Part shown: positions 17,608-26,503 of the stretch, piece by piece
Numbering within the stretch: position 1 is the stretch's first letter
Layout of the letters: each line of letters opens with the position of its first letter
Source: Sphingorhabdus lutea
GTDB lineage: Bacteria; Pseudomonadota; Alphaproteobacteria; Sphingomonadales; Sphingomonadaceae
Assembly: GCF_001889025.1 (NCBI RefSeq)
Contig: NZ_CP018154.1
Location: forward strand, 1,230,501 to 1,294,500
DNA length: 64,000 nucleotides
Reading direction: 5' to 3'
The notes under the pieces: generated by a model
What the model was told of the DNA's origin: nothing
The model's database searches: none
Seen by the model: only the letters and a program-made list of their open reading frames with translations
Translations under genes and position numbers: made by a program

Positions 17608-18047
17608 TGAAAAAATAATTTTAACAATGCCGTTGCTTCTTCGGCCATGATTCCACCGTAAATTTCCGGTTTATGATGCACAGTTGATTGGCCAAATAAA
17701 ATCGGGCCATGTTCCACCGCGCCGCCCTTTGCATCGCCTGCGCCAAAATACAGCCTTTTTATTCGTGCATGGGCAATTGCGCCTGCGCACATGGCGCATG
17801 GTTCCAACGTCACCCAAATATCACAATCTTGTAACCTATCATTGCCCAGAAATTGGGCAGCATCACGAATGGCGGCAATTTCGGCATGGGCGGTGGGATC
17901 ATGCGTGGCAAGGGGGCGGTTAAACCCACGTCCAATAATTTGCTGATTCTTTACAACCACCGCGCCGACGGGCACTTCATTTTCATCCATAGCTTGACGA
18001 GCAAGCGCCAATGCAGCGGTCATAAATGGCATTTGAGTTAAATTCAT
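17595..18047 (-). CDS. tadA: tRNA-specific adenosine deaminase TadA
   Basis: Zinc-dependent deaminase that converts adenosine 34 of tRNA-Arg(ACG) to inosine. Of 150 residues, His54 and Glu56 (HAEIAAI) and the pair Cys84/Cys87 (PCAMCAGA) form the zinc and catalytic site. FGAGDAKGGAVEHG further on is typical of bacterial TadA. It converges on the LytTR regulator and is divergent from rpmB. A nucleoside or guanine deaminase is an alternative, but length and motifs favour TadA. Confidence 0.9.
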   Translation of the reverse strand: MNLTQMPFMTAALALARQAMDENEVPVGAVVVKNQQIIGRGFNRPLATHDPTAHAEIAAIRDAAQFLGNDRLQDCDIWVTLEPCAMCAGAIAHARIKRLYFGAGDAKGGAVEHGPILFGQSTVHHKPEIYGGIMAEEATALLKLFFQSRR

Positions 18048-18091
18048 GGGCGATATTTAGACAGATAATATAATTTTGGCCATAGCTAGTC

Positions 18092-18118
18092 TTGACCTTT
18101 GTTTCATCTAAGTATAAA
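18092..18118 (+). promoter_or_regulatory. Probable sigma-70 promoter of rpmB
   Basis: TTGACC at 18092-18097 and TATAAA at 18113-18118, spacer 15 bases (17 if TAAATG is taken as the -10). It lies about 65 bases before the rpmB ATG in the tadA-rpmB divergent gap. Confidence 0.5.
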
Positions 18119-18181
18119 TGCGCTTCTTCCACGGTTTCTTTGATTCCAGAAGTTTTTTTAATTTTGTCAGGATAATCTATC

Positions 18182-18472
18182 ATGTCGCGCATTTGCGAAT
18201 TGACCGGCAAAGGTCGCCTAGTTGGTAATAATGTTAGCCACGCTAACAATAAAACAAAAAGAACATTTCTGCCCAATTTGCAGAATGTAACATTGATTTC
18301 GGACGCGTTGGAGCAAAGCTTCAAATTTCGCGTTTCTACTTCTGGCTTACGTTCGGTTGAACATGTTGGCGGTTTGGACAATTGGTTGATGAAAACCAAA
18401 GCTGAAAAGCTAAGCGCCTCTGCGCAAAAAGTTAAAAAAGAGCTAGCTAAGAAATTGGCTGCTGCTGCCTAA
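18182..18472 (+). CDS. rpmB: 50S ribosomal protein L28
   Basis: Large-subunit ribosomal protein of 96 residues. It starts [27 protein letters not shown], the L28 signature, and ends in a Lys/Ala-rich tail ([12 protein letters not shown]). The cysteine near the N-terminus is the common remnant of a zinc site, with the second pair absent. It stands alone, as rpmB often does in alphaproteobacteria. The likely terminator lies inside the 3' end of the convergent gene. Confidence 0.97.
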   Translation: MSRICELTGKGRLVGNNVSHANNKTKRTFLPNLQNVTLISDALEQSFKFRVSTSGLRSVEHVGGLDNWLMKTKAEKLSASAQKVKKELAKKLAAAA

Positions 18473-18485
18473 TCAGGCTTTTTAA

Positions 18486-19571
18486 TTACATGCTTTGAAA
18501 GCCGGGGACTATGTCCACCGGCTTTTTGCTGTGCGTGCCATCATGGGCAAGATTGGCGGGCAGTTCAAATTTCATTAAAATGGTACGTTGCCATATATTG
18601 AAATTATTATCGGATATTATCCAGATATAAAAACGTCCATTTTCATGGGTAAGAGTGATCCCTTCCATATTATCCACCAATAAGGGGGGTGATAGGGTGG
18701 CAATGATTTTTGACGCGCTCATTTTATGTGGCGCAATATGCTGATTTTTTAATATGCCAATTTTGGCCGCAAAGCCTTCTGGAAAGCCGATGGAGCGATA
18801 TAGGCATAAAATATCGCCATTTGGCAATAATGTCGCATCGGTTATTTTAAATCCCTTTGGCGGCTTATGGTAAAATGGGCTGGCCTTTGCGCCCCTTTCA
18901 ACTGGATCGCCGCTGAATAAAATGGCTTGATAGCTGCCTTCTTCTGGGCCATCTGCGCCTTCTGAAAAAATAATGAACCGCCCGTCGATTAAACGGCTTA
19001 TGGCCTCTGGCCCGCTATTGCTGGGCCAATTTTTCATTAAATCAGGCTGCACTTCGCCGGTGGAATTGGCGAAGGAGGGGGAGTAGCGGGTGATTTTCTG
19101 GGTAAATTCTGTCCCGACCCAATATTCACCAGTGGCCGGATTATATGCCATGCTTTCACTATCGCGGTCCTTATATGATTTTCCGGGGCCTGTGCTGTTG
19201 GGCAATGGCGCGATAAAGGGCCGGTCCGTTTGCATATCGCCGCTTAAACCGAATCCTATTAAAGTTCCGGCATCACTGGTCCCCAAGAAACGATTTTGGC
19301 CAATGGCAACCAATGCAGATATGCCGCCAAAATCGGCATTATAACTTTTCAATTCCCACGCAGAAATAAATTTTAACGGTCCGATTTGGGATAAATCAGC
19401 TTTATTTGCTCTGCCATTGTCGATTAAATCCAGTTTTTCAAACCAAATTGATTGGCTGTTATTTATTCTGGTTATCCTTAATCCTGCCAATAATATTATG
19501 AAAAATAATATTAAAATAAATGCTTGGGCATATTTATTATAGGAAGAGATTTTCAAACCAGATGCTTTCAT
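18486..19571 (-). CDS. Esterase-like activity of phytase family protein
   Basis: Membrane-anchored or exported protein of 361 residues. A hydrophobic helix (residues about 15-33, FILILFFIILLAGLRI) serves as anchor or uncleaved signal. The rest has the pattern of the phytase-like esterase family: FGGISALVAIGQNRFLGTSDAG near residue 80, DSESMAYNPATGEYWVGTE near 135, GPEAISRLIDGRFIIFSEG, and LVDNMEGITLTHENGRFYIWIISDNN near the end, the last being the most characteristic. These suggest a beta-propeller. Substrate unknown. Its last codons overlap the terminator hairpin of rpmB. Confidence 0.85.
   Translation of the reverse strand: MKASGLKISSYNKYAQAFILILFFIILLAGLRITRINNSQSIWFEKLDLIDNGRANKADLSQIGPLKFISAWELKSYNADFGGISALVAIGQNRFLGTSDAGTLIGFGLSGDMQTDRPFIAPLPNSTGPGKSYKDRDSESMAYNPATGEYWVGTEFTQKITRYSPSFANSTGEVQPDLMKNWPSNSGPEAISRLIDGRFIIFSEGADGPEEGSYQAILFSGDPVERGAKASPFYHKPPKGFKITDATLLPNGDILCLYRSIGFPEGFAAKIGILKNQHIAPHKMSASKIIATLSPPLLVDNMEGITLTHENGRFYIWIISDNNFNIWQRTILMKFELPANLAHDGTHSKKPVDIVPGFQSM
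18497..18527 (+). terminator. rpmB terminator within the convergent gene's 3' end
   Basis: AAAGCCGG and CCGGCTTT form a stem with an inner GAC/GTC pairing and a run of Ts at 18523-18527. It lies 25 bases after the rpmB stop. The same bases encode the last residues (near VDIVPGFQ) of the phytase-like protein on the other strand. Confidence 0.7.
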
Positions 19572-19729
19572 TCACAAAAAGTGCCGTAAATATGAACGGA
19601 AGATAACAGCCACATTCAGCATTTGAACAGATGGTTTTTGGCATAGCTATTTTCACGGGGCAAAACAATGGCCGCTCATTTTATTTTGAAGACAGAATAA
19701 ATGGCGTCTTTTTAAAGAAGTGGTGAAAT

Positions 19730-20161
19730 ATGATGATGTATAAGATGTCAAAAATTGCTTTAATCGGTGCAAGTGTCATTTCAATGATTGGTGTGTCCAA
19801 TGCAGAGGCAAAGGGCGCAAATCATTATCAGTCTAAACCCGGCTATTATCAATATAGCGGATATAATGATGGTTATTATGAAGGTCGCCGTGATCAACGC
19901 CGTGTCGAACAGCAAAGGGATAGACGCCAAGAACGTTATGATGACCGCCGCGATAGCCGCAATGTTTATCGCAGCAATAATAATGCCTATCGATGTGATA
20001 AGGGCACGGGCGGCACAATTATTGGCGCAATCGCCGGAGGATTGGTCGGTAATGAAGTCGCGCGCCGTGGCAATAAAACCGAAGGTGTCATTATTGGCGC
20101 GGCGGTTGGTGCAATGGCGGGCCGGGCAATAGACAAATCGGATAGCCCCTGCCGTCGATAA
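19730..20161 (+). CDS. Glycine-zipper 2TM-domain envelope protein
   Basis: Small exported protein of 143 residues. The signal peptide runs to about residue 27 (SNAEAKG). A Tyr- and Arg-rich low-complexity region follows (residues 30-80: many YY, RRD, RQER repeats). The C-terminal half is a glycine-zipper domain, GTIIGAIAGGLVGNEVARRG then GVIIGAAVGAMAGRAID, as in 17-kDa antigen/SlyB-like outer membrane proteins. Cys near 89 and at the end (SPCRR) may pair. Three ATGs lie together at 19730-19738, and a further in-frame ATG (MSK) at 19745 is also possible. Role in the envelope is inferred. Confidence 0.85.
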   Translation: MMMYKMSKIALIGASVISMIGVSNAEAKGANHYQSKPGYYQYSGYNDGYYEGRRDQRRVEQQRDRRQERYDDRRDSRNVYRSNNNAYRCDKGTGGTIIGAIAGGLVGNEVARRGNKTEGVIIGAAVGAMAGRAIDKSDSPCRR

Positions 20162-20227
20162 ATATCAATTAGAGATAAAAAAATGATAAGATTGCTCAAA
20201 TAAAAATTATTTTATTAAGGAGCAACT

Positions 20228-20285
20228 ATCCCGTCCAGCATGAATATGGCCCCTGAACTGGTTCATATGCTGGGCGGGATTTTAC
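20228..20285 (+). terminator. Long hairpin after the glycine-zipper gene
   Basis: ATCCCG-T-CCAGCAT at 20228-20241 pairs with ATGCTGG-G-CGGGAT ending at 20280, a 14-pair stem counting one G-U, around a 25-base loop. TTTTACTTTT follows. It fits a rho-independent terminator for the upstream gene. The gap to putA is otherwise non-coding, so a regulatory leader role is possible. Confidence 0.6.
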
Positions 20286-20301
20286 TTTTAACAGGATATA
20301 G

Positions 20302-20340
20302 TTGCACAGGAAACTTGTAATATAATTACAATTAGTGCAA
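20302..20340. promoter_or_regulatory. Nested dyads upstream of putA, candidate operator
   Basis: The inner dyad TTGTAAT-ATA-ATTACAA lies at 20315-20331. An outer pair, TTGCAC at 20302-20307 and GTGCAA at 20335-20340, flanks it. The centre is about 85 bases before the putA ATG. The AT-rich centre with TTG/CAA ends resembles Lrp/AsnC-type sites; putA in alphaproteobacteria is commonly controlled by such a regulator (PutR), but none is encoded next to it here. Confidence 0.5.
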
Positions 20341-20406
20341 TCGGACATGGGACAGGAAAGTCATTTTTAAGAAATTTATCAAATCATCAAAAATAGGATT
20401 ATTGCC

Positions 20407-23400
20407 ATGAACGCTTCATCTTCATCCTCACCATCGGTAAGCCTGAAAATGATAGAGTTTCGACATATTATGACGCAGATAAGCCATGCGCCAGAGCCTG
20501 ATATGATCTTGCCATTGGCCCATGCGATAAAAATGTCCGATGAAGACAGCCAAATTGTAAAAGAAATAGCCAAGACGCTTTTGACTTCACTGCGCAAGGC
20601 ACAGCATGAAGGCTGGGTTAATCAATTTTTGAATGAATATCGTCTTGGCACAGAAGAGGGCACGGCCTTATTATCTTTGGCAGAGGCATTTTTGCGCGTG
20701 CCGGACCATGATACTGCTGATTTGTTAATCTCTGACAAAATTGGCAATGCAGATTGGGGAACGCATAGCGGCAAATCAGCCAGCACATTGGTGAACAGCG
20801 CGACATGGGGGTTGGTATTGGGCAAGGCAATGGTCGGCCCAAATGAAGGAAGCGTCCTGAAAACTTTAATCGCGCGCACGGGCGAACCATTTGTGCGCCA
20901 GGGCGTGGGCGCCGCCATGCGGTTAATGGGGCAAATTTTTGTGATGGGCCGCAATATCGAAGAAGCGGTAAAGCGCATGAATAAAAGCGTCAATCGCGGT
21001 TTTACGGCAAGTTTTGATATGTTGGGGGAGGCCGCTCGGACCGAGGATGATGCGACGCGTTATTTTAACGCCTATTGCGATGCCATTCGCAAATTGGCCA
21101 AATTCCAATCAAAGGGTAAGGCGCTGGGCCATAGTATATCGGTTAAATTATCGGCCCTGCACCCGCGATATGAGGTGGCACATCGCCATAAATGCGTGCC
21201 GGAATTGATCGAAAAATGTCTGCAGCTTGCCCAATTGGCGGCGGATTCAAATATATTATTGACCATTGATGCCGAAGAGGCGGCAAGATTGGATATGAGC
21301 CTGGACATTATTGAGGCGGTGGCCAGCGCACCACAACTTGCCCATTGGGATGGCCTAGGCATGGCGATACAGGCATATTCAAAGCGGGCAATGGCCGTAA
21401 TTGGTTGGGCCGATGAGATGAGCGGTGTTTATGGCCGCAAATTACAGGTGCGTCTGGTAAAGGGTGCATATTGGGATAGTGAAATTAAATATGCGCAGGA
21501 ACAGGGGCTTTCGGGATATCCTTTGTTCACGCGAAAGGCCGCGACCGATGTGTCATATTTGGCATGTGCGGCCGCCATGTTGGATGCAAAAAATCTATTC
21601 CCCGCCTTTGCCACGCATAATGCGTTGACGGTGGCCAGCATCATCCATCTTGCAGGGGATAGGCGCGATTTCGAATTTCAACGCCTGCACGGCATGGGTG
21701 ATGGGTTATTTGAAAATTTGGTGCGGGAACAGGGATATCAATGCCGGATTTACGCGCCCGTTGGCGGACATCGTGATTTGCTTGCCTATTTGGTGCGGCG
21801 TTTGTTGGAAAATGGCGCGAATAGCAGCTTTGTCCATCAATTATCCGATCATAATATGACCGATGATGAATTGTTAAAAGATCCGGTTGATCGGATTATA
21901 TATATAAAGGGGGCGCGCCATCCCTCTATCCCGCTTCCATGTGATTTATATCAACCCGAACGGTTGAACAGCAGGGGGGTTCATATGGACGATGCCGGCA
22001 CGCTCGATGCCCTCATGTCCCGTATGAACCAACCAATTGATTTAATTGCGCCACAGCAAATATCGACTGACACATTATCGGCCATGATTGCCAATGCACA
22101 AAAGGCATTTGTGCCATGGTCGCGCATGTCGGTGGATAATCGTGCTGCCATATTGGAAATTTGGGCCGATCTTTTGGAGGAGCAACGCGAAACTGCCCTG
22201 CAAATATTGGTGAAAGAAGCAAATAAAAATATATTTGATGCGATAAATGAGGTTCGCGAGGCGGTTGATTTTTGCCGTTATTATGCCGCGCAGGCACGTG
22301 AACAAATGCAGGATATAATCCTGCCCGGCCCCACGGGGGAACAAAATATATTGCGCATGGACGCGCGCGGCATTTGGGCCGCCATTGCACCATGGAATTT
22401 CCCCTTGGCCATTTTTATGGGGCAAATCGCCGCTGCATTGGTGACGGGCAATGGCGTCATCGCAAAACCGGCCCCGCAAACCCCTATTATCGGCAAATTT
22501 GCGGTTGATTTGGCATATCAGGCCGGCGTGCCCAAGGATGTTTTGCAATTTGCCAATGGAGGCGCAGATTTGGGCAAGGCACTGGTGGAAGATGCGCGCA
22601 TCAATGGCGTTGTCTTTACCGGTTCCGTTCCCACCGCGCGGCATATTGCACGCAGTTTGTTGATTGATGATAATCGGCCCTTAGTTCCTTTAATCGCCGA
22701 AACGGGTGGGTTAAATGCCATGATTGTGGATTCAACCGCCCTGCCGGAACAGGTTGTCCGTGATGTGATTATTTCCGGTTTTCAATCGGCAGGACAGCGT
22801 TGTTCTGCGCTGCGTTTATTGGCGGTGCAGGATGATATTTACGACAATTTGGTCGAAATGCTTTGCGGTGCAATGGACAGTTTGAACATTTGCATGCCCG
22901 ATCGGGCGGACTGTGATGTTGGGCCGGTAATTGATAAAGCATCATATGATAAATTGATGGGTTATTTGGAAACGCAAAAAAATAATATTATTAAATCAGC
23001 CAATGTTCCCAAAAATGGATTATTTGTGCCGCCAACCTTAATCGCTATTGATAAGGTTTCCGATTTGCAAACCGAGTGGTTCGGCCCGATTATCCATATT
23101 GTGAAATGGCGGCGCGGCGGCATGGATGCGTTAATCGCGCAAATTAACAATAGCGGTTTTGGTCTGACCATGGGTGTACATAGCCGCATTGCCCGCGTGA
23201 CACAGCGAGTAGAGGCACAGGCACGGGTTGGTAATTTATATGTAAACCGTTCCATTATCGGCGCGGTCGTGGGCAGCCAGCCATTTGGCGGGGAAGGGCA
23301 TAGCGGCACCGGACCAAAGGCCGGCGGGCCGCATTATTTAAGCCGTTTTTGTGTGGAAAGAACCATCAGCACCGACACGACCAGCGCGGGCGGCAATGCC

Positions 23401-23439
23401 AGCCTATTATCTTTGGATGATGATGATTTTGAATATTGA
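20407..23439 (+). CDS. putA: Bifunctional proline dehydrogenase / L-glutamate gamma-semialdehyde dehydrogenase
   Basis: Oxidises proline to glutamate in two steps, passing electrons to FAD/quinone and NAD+. The 1010-residue protein lacks the N-terminal ribbon-helix-helix domain, so it is a PutA without autorepressor function. The proline dehydrogenase barrel covers about residues 100-500 (e.g. SVKLSALHPRYE, QVRLVKGAYWDSEIK, FATHNALTVA). The aldehyde dehydrogenase domain follows (IAPWNFPLAIFMGQIAAALVTG, quoted in part), with Glu near residue 765 in AETGGLNAMI and the catalytic Cys near 798 in SAGQRCSALR. A terminator follows. Lack of the DNA-binding domain makes the upstream dyad of interest. 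Confidence 0.97.
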   Translation: MNASSSSSPSVSLKMIEFRHIMTQISHAPEPDMILPLAHAIKMSDEDSQIVKEIAKTLLTSLRKAQHEGWVNQFLNEYRLGTEEGTALLSLAEAFLRVPDHDTADLLISDKIGNADWGTHSGKSASTLVNSATWGLVLGKAMVGPNEGSVLKTLIARTGEPFVRQGVGAAMRLMGQIFVMGRNIEEAVKRMNKSVNRGFTASFDMLGEAARTEDDATRYFNAYCDAIRKLAKFQSKGKALGHSISVKLSALHPRYEVAHRHKCVPELIEKCLQLAQLAADSNILLTIDAEEAARLDMSLDIIEAVASAPQLAHWDGLGMAIQAYSKRAMAVIGWADEMSGVYGRKLQVRLVKGAYWDSEIKYAQEQGLSGYPLFTRKAATDVSYLACAAAMLDAKNLFPAFATHNALTVASIIHLAGDRRDFEFQRLHGMGDGLFENLVREQGYQCRIYAPVGGHRDLLAYLVRRLLENGANSSFVHQLSDHNMTDDELLKDPVDRIIYIKGARHPSIPLPCDLYQPERLNSRGVHMDDAGTLDALMSRMNQPIDLIAPQQISTDTLSAMIANAQKAFVPWSRMSVDNRAAILEIWADLLEEQRETALQILVKEANKNIFDAINEVREAVDFCRYYAAQAREQMQDIILPGPTGEQNILRMDARGIWAAIAPWNFPLAIFMGQIAAALVTGNGVIAKPAPQTPIIGKFAVDLAYQAGVPKDVLQFANGGADLGKALVEDARINGVVFTGSVPTARHIARSLLIDDNRPLVPLIAETGGLNAMIVDSTALPEQVVRDVIISGFQSAGQRCSALRLLAVQDDIYDNLVEMLCGAMDSLNICMPDRADCDVGPVIDKASYDKLMGYLETQKNNIIKSANVPKNGLFVPPTLIAIDKVSDLQTEWFGPIIHIVKWRRGGMDALIAQINNSGFGLTMGVHSRIARVTQRVEAQARVGNLYVNRSIIGAVVGSQPFGGEGHSGTGPKAGGPHYLSRFCVERTISTDTTSAGGNASLLSLDDDDFEY

Positions 23440-23464
23440 TGCTATTTTATAAAAATAGGCCCAA

Positions 23465-23499
23465 AAAAAGGCGCTTCTAAATATATAGGAGCGCCTTTT
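23465..23499. terminator. Bidirectional terminator between putA and rne
   Basis: AAAAGGCGCT and AGCGCCTTTT form a strong stem (with TCT/AGG partly continuing it), with A and T runs on both sides. It can end transcription of putA (plus) and rne (minus), which converge here. Confidence 0.85.
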
Positions 23500-23521
23500 A
23501 TATGTTAGATACTAAATGGCT

Positions 23522-26503
23522 TTAGCCAAAGGTGCGTTGCCACCATCCGCCCTTGCGCGGGCCTTTTTCTTCTGTATTTGCGGCACTATCAGCTTCTTCA
23601 GTCTCGACCTTTTTTTCTGCCGCCTTTTTAGGCTTTTCGGCTTTTTCTGCCTTTGCGGCTTTTGCTGGCTTCACCGTTTTTTCTGCATCCTTATCCGCCG
23701 CTTTGCCGGTGGTTTTAGGCGCAGCTTTTTTACGTGTTGCTGGCTTTTTCGCGGCGGCGCTTGCCTTTGGCTTTGCCGCTTTTTCGCTTACATCGTTGGA
23801 ATCGGCGGTTTTCGTAGCCTTTGCCTTGGGTTCAGCCTTTTTACGGGTGCGGGCAGGCTTTTTCGCCGCTGGCTTGTCGCCAGCTTCTTCGCCATTGTCC
23901 GATATTGCCGATGCGCTATTTGTTGCGGCATCAGTTGCAGCTTCTTTTGCTGCAGTTTCAGCTTTCTTTTTCGCGGTTGATGCGCGGCGCGTTTTCGGTT
24001 TGGATTCTGCTGTATCTTCGTTGGTTGATACGGCTTCTTCCTTTACCTTTTTGGCACGTGCAGCAGATGGCTTACGGCGTGCCTTTGGCTTTGCTGCACC
24101 ATTTTCATCATCGCTGCTTCCATCATTGGCCTGCACCTCTTTGCCCGCTGCATCATTGCCATGCTCTTGATTATTGCGGCCATCATTATTGGCATCTTCA
24201 TTTGCATTTTTACGGCGGCGCGAACGGCGCGGTTTTTGCGATTGTTCATCATTATTGGCGGCAAGATTATCGCCCGATTGCGCCTGCTCGGCTTGATTGG
24301 AGCCTGCATCATCATGGCCATTCCTATCCTGCTGCGCATCATTATTGCGATCACGTCCGCCACGGCGGCCACGACGACGACGTTTTTTGCGCGGCTCGCC
24401 ATTTTGGTCATTGCCGCGATCATCTTGGTCATCATGGCGATGCCCGCCTTCTGAACGCTGATTATTTTCTGCCTCTACTTCTTCCTCATCGTCAAATTCT
24501 TCGACAATTGGGGCTTTGGCAATGGGGCGGCGGGTCGATGGCGGGCCAGATGAGCTGACCGTCATTTTTGCGCCTTCAACCTCTCCATTTGGTGTGACCG
24601 AAATCCGAACGCCAAATCTATCCTCAATATTGGCCAGTTCATGACGTTTATTGTTCAACACATAAATGGCGGCCTCTTGGCTTGCCGACAGGCTGATAAT
24701 GCTGCCCTTGCCTTGTGCAGCTTCATCCTCAACCATCCGCAAGGCGGATAGAGCAGAGGAAGATGCGGTGCGCACCAATCCTGTTCCTTCACAATGTGGG
24801 CATTCGCGGGTCGATGCCTCCAACACACCGGTGCGCAGCCTTTGGCGTGACATTTCCATTAAACCAAAGCTGGAAATGCGGCCAACCTGTATGCGGGCGC
24901 GATCATTTTTCAACGCATCCTTCATCGCGCGCTCAACCTTGCGGTTATTGCTGTGATGTTCCATGTCGATAAAATCGATGACCACCAAACCTGCCATATC
25001 GCGCAGACGCAATTGGCGGGCAATTTCACGAGCTGCCTCTAAATTGGTGGACAGCGCGGTGGCCTCAATCCCATGTTCTTTGGTCGAACGGCCAGAGTTA
25101 ATGTCAATTGAAACCAGCGCCTCGGTCGGGTTGATGACAATATAACCGCCAGATTTTAATTGCACCACCGGTTGGTACATGGCGTTTAATTGATCCTCCA
25201 CCCCATGTACTTGGAATAATGGGGTTGCATCGCTGTATAATTGCACCTTGCGGGCATGGCTGGGCATCAATAATTTCATGAAATTGCGCGCAACCTTGAA
25301 ACTATCCTCACCCTCAACCAAAACCTCATCAATATCACGATTATAAATATCGCGTATCGCACGTTTGATTAAATCGCTGTCCGAATGGATTAAAGTGGGA
25401 GCTGCGCCTTTTAATGTTTTTTCGCGCACCTCATCCCATAAACGCGCCAAATAAGTAAAGTCGCGCTTAATTTCCACCTTGGTACGGGACATGCCCGCCG
25501 TGCGGATGATACAGCCCATGGTGCTGGGCAATTTCATTTCCGACACAATTGATTTTAATCTTTTGCGATCGGATGAATTGCTAATCTTGCGGCTTATCCC
25601 GCCGCCATGGCTGGTATTGGGCATTAATACGCAATAACGACCCGCTAATGATAAATAAGTGGTCAGCGCCGCGCCCTTATTACCGCGTTCTTCTTTGACG
25701 ACTTGAACCAATAAAACCTGACGGCGTTGGATAACGTCCTGAATTTTATAACGGCGGCGTATCGCAATGCGCTTTGCGCGCATTTCGTCGCTGGCCTTTG
25801 GCGCAGAACGGCCATTGCCGCGTCCATTTTGGCGCCCGCCTTTTTGGCCATTTTCACGGTTATTATTACCGCGGCGACCACCACGGCCACGTCCGCGACC
25901 ACGGCGGCTGCGATTTTGGCGATTTTCGCCATCTACGCCATCTTCATCGCTGCCATCTTCGCTATTTACGTCGTCTTCATCTTGATGAGAGCCGTTTTCA
26001 CTATGAGACGCCTCATCATCTTGGGATGCGTCATCTTCATCATCGCCATCATCATCGCTATCGCCGGTTTCGCCTTCGTTAATATCGATAGTGTCCACGC
26101 GCTCATCGCTTTCAATTTCGATAAGCTCATCTTCATCTTCATCTTCATAGGATGGGGAAACCTCACCGGCTTCTTCCATTTCCTCTTGTTCGCGCATTGA
26201 TGCTTCTTCGGCCGCAGCCTCTGCCTCTTCGGCTAATAAACGTTCGCGATCTTCTTTGGGGATTTGATAATAATCAGGATGGATTTCAGAAAAAGCCAAA
26301 AATCCGTGACGATTGCCCCCATAATCGACAAAAGCTGCCTGCAATGATGGTTCAACCCTGGTTACTTTGGCAAGGTAGATATTACCTTTTAACTGTTTAT
26401 GTTCCTCTGATTCAAAATCAAATTCTTCAATTTTATTTCCTGTTACTACTGCTACGCGGGTTTCTTCCCGGTGCAGCGCGTCGATTAACATACGCGTCTT
26501 CAT
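23522..26503 (-). CDS. rne: Ribonuclease E/G
   Basis: Endoribonuclease and degradosome scaffold, 993 residues. The start at 26503 gives MKTRMLIDALHREETRVAVV, the family start; 16 further in-frame codons upstream are probably not translated. The S1 domain (about residues 35-260) is split by a long insert at about 85-245: first Glu/Asp-rich, then Arg/Gly-rich. The catalytic DNase I-like fold carries SIDINSGRST and VIDFIDMEHH; the zinc link is CPHCEGTG. From about residue 660 the tail is unstructured: RRRRGRRGGRD, Asn/Gln/Asp-rich and Lys/Ala-rich segments, ending GGWWQRTFG. S1 inserts are known in alphaproteobacterial RNase E. Autoregulation through the 5' leader is plausible. Confidence 0.95.
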   Translation of the reverse strand: MKTRMLIDALHREETRVAVVTGNKIEEFDFESEEHKQLKGNIYLAKVTRVEPSLQAAFVDYGGNRHGFLAFSEIHPDYYQIPKEDRERLLAEEAEAAAEEASMREQEEMEEAGEVSPSYEDEDEDELIEIESDERVDTIDINEGETGDSDDDGDDEDDASQDDEASHSENGSHQDEDDVNSEDGSDEDGVDGENRQNRSRRGRGRGRGGRRGNNNRENGQKGGRQNGRGNGRSAPKASDEMRAKRIAIRRRYKIQDVIQRRQVLLVQVVKEERGNKGAALTTYLSLAGRYCVLMPNTSHGGGISRKISNSSDRKRLKSIVSEMKLPSTMGCIIRTAGMSRTKVEIKRDFTYLARLWDEVREKTLKGAAPTLIHSDSDLIKRAIRDIYNRDIDEVLVEGEDSFKVARNFMKLLMPSHARKVQLYSDATPLFQVHGVEDQLNAMYQPVVQLKSGGYIVINPTEALVSIDINSGRSTKEHGIEATALSTNLEAAREIARQLRLRDMAGLVVIDFIDMEHHSNNRKVERAMKDALKNDRARIQVGRISSFGLMEMSRQRLRTGVLEASTRECPHCEGTGLVRTASSSALSALRMVEDEAAQGKGSIISLSASQEAAIYVLNNKRHELANIEDRFGVRISVTPNGEVEGAKMTVSSSGPPSTRRPIAKAPIVEEFDDEEEVEAENNQRSEGGHRHDDQDDRGNDQNGEPRKKRRRRGRRGGRDRNNDAQQDRNGHDDAGSNQAEQAQSGDNLAANNDEQSQKPRRSRRRKNANEDANNDGRNNQEHGNDAAGKEVQANDGSSDDENGAAKPKARRKPSAARAKKVKEEAVSTNEDTAESKPKTRRASTAKKKAETAAKEAATDAATNSASAISDNGEEAGDKPAAKKPARTRKKAEPKAKATKTADSNDVSEKAAKPKASAAAKKPATRKKAAPKTTGKAADKDAEKTVKPAKAAKAEKAEKPKKAAEKKVETEEADSAANTEEKGPRKGGWWQRTFG

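Noticed and set aside
23516-24558. Long plus-strand frames rich in Phe, Cys and Arg
   Set aside because: They are antisense to the low-complexity Lys/Ala/Glu tail of rne and reflect its codon composition only.
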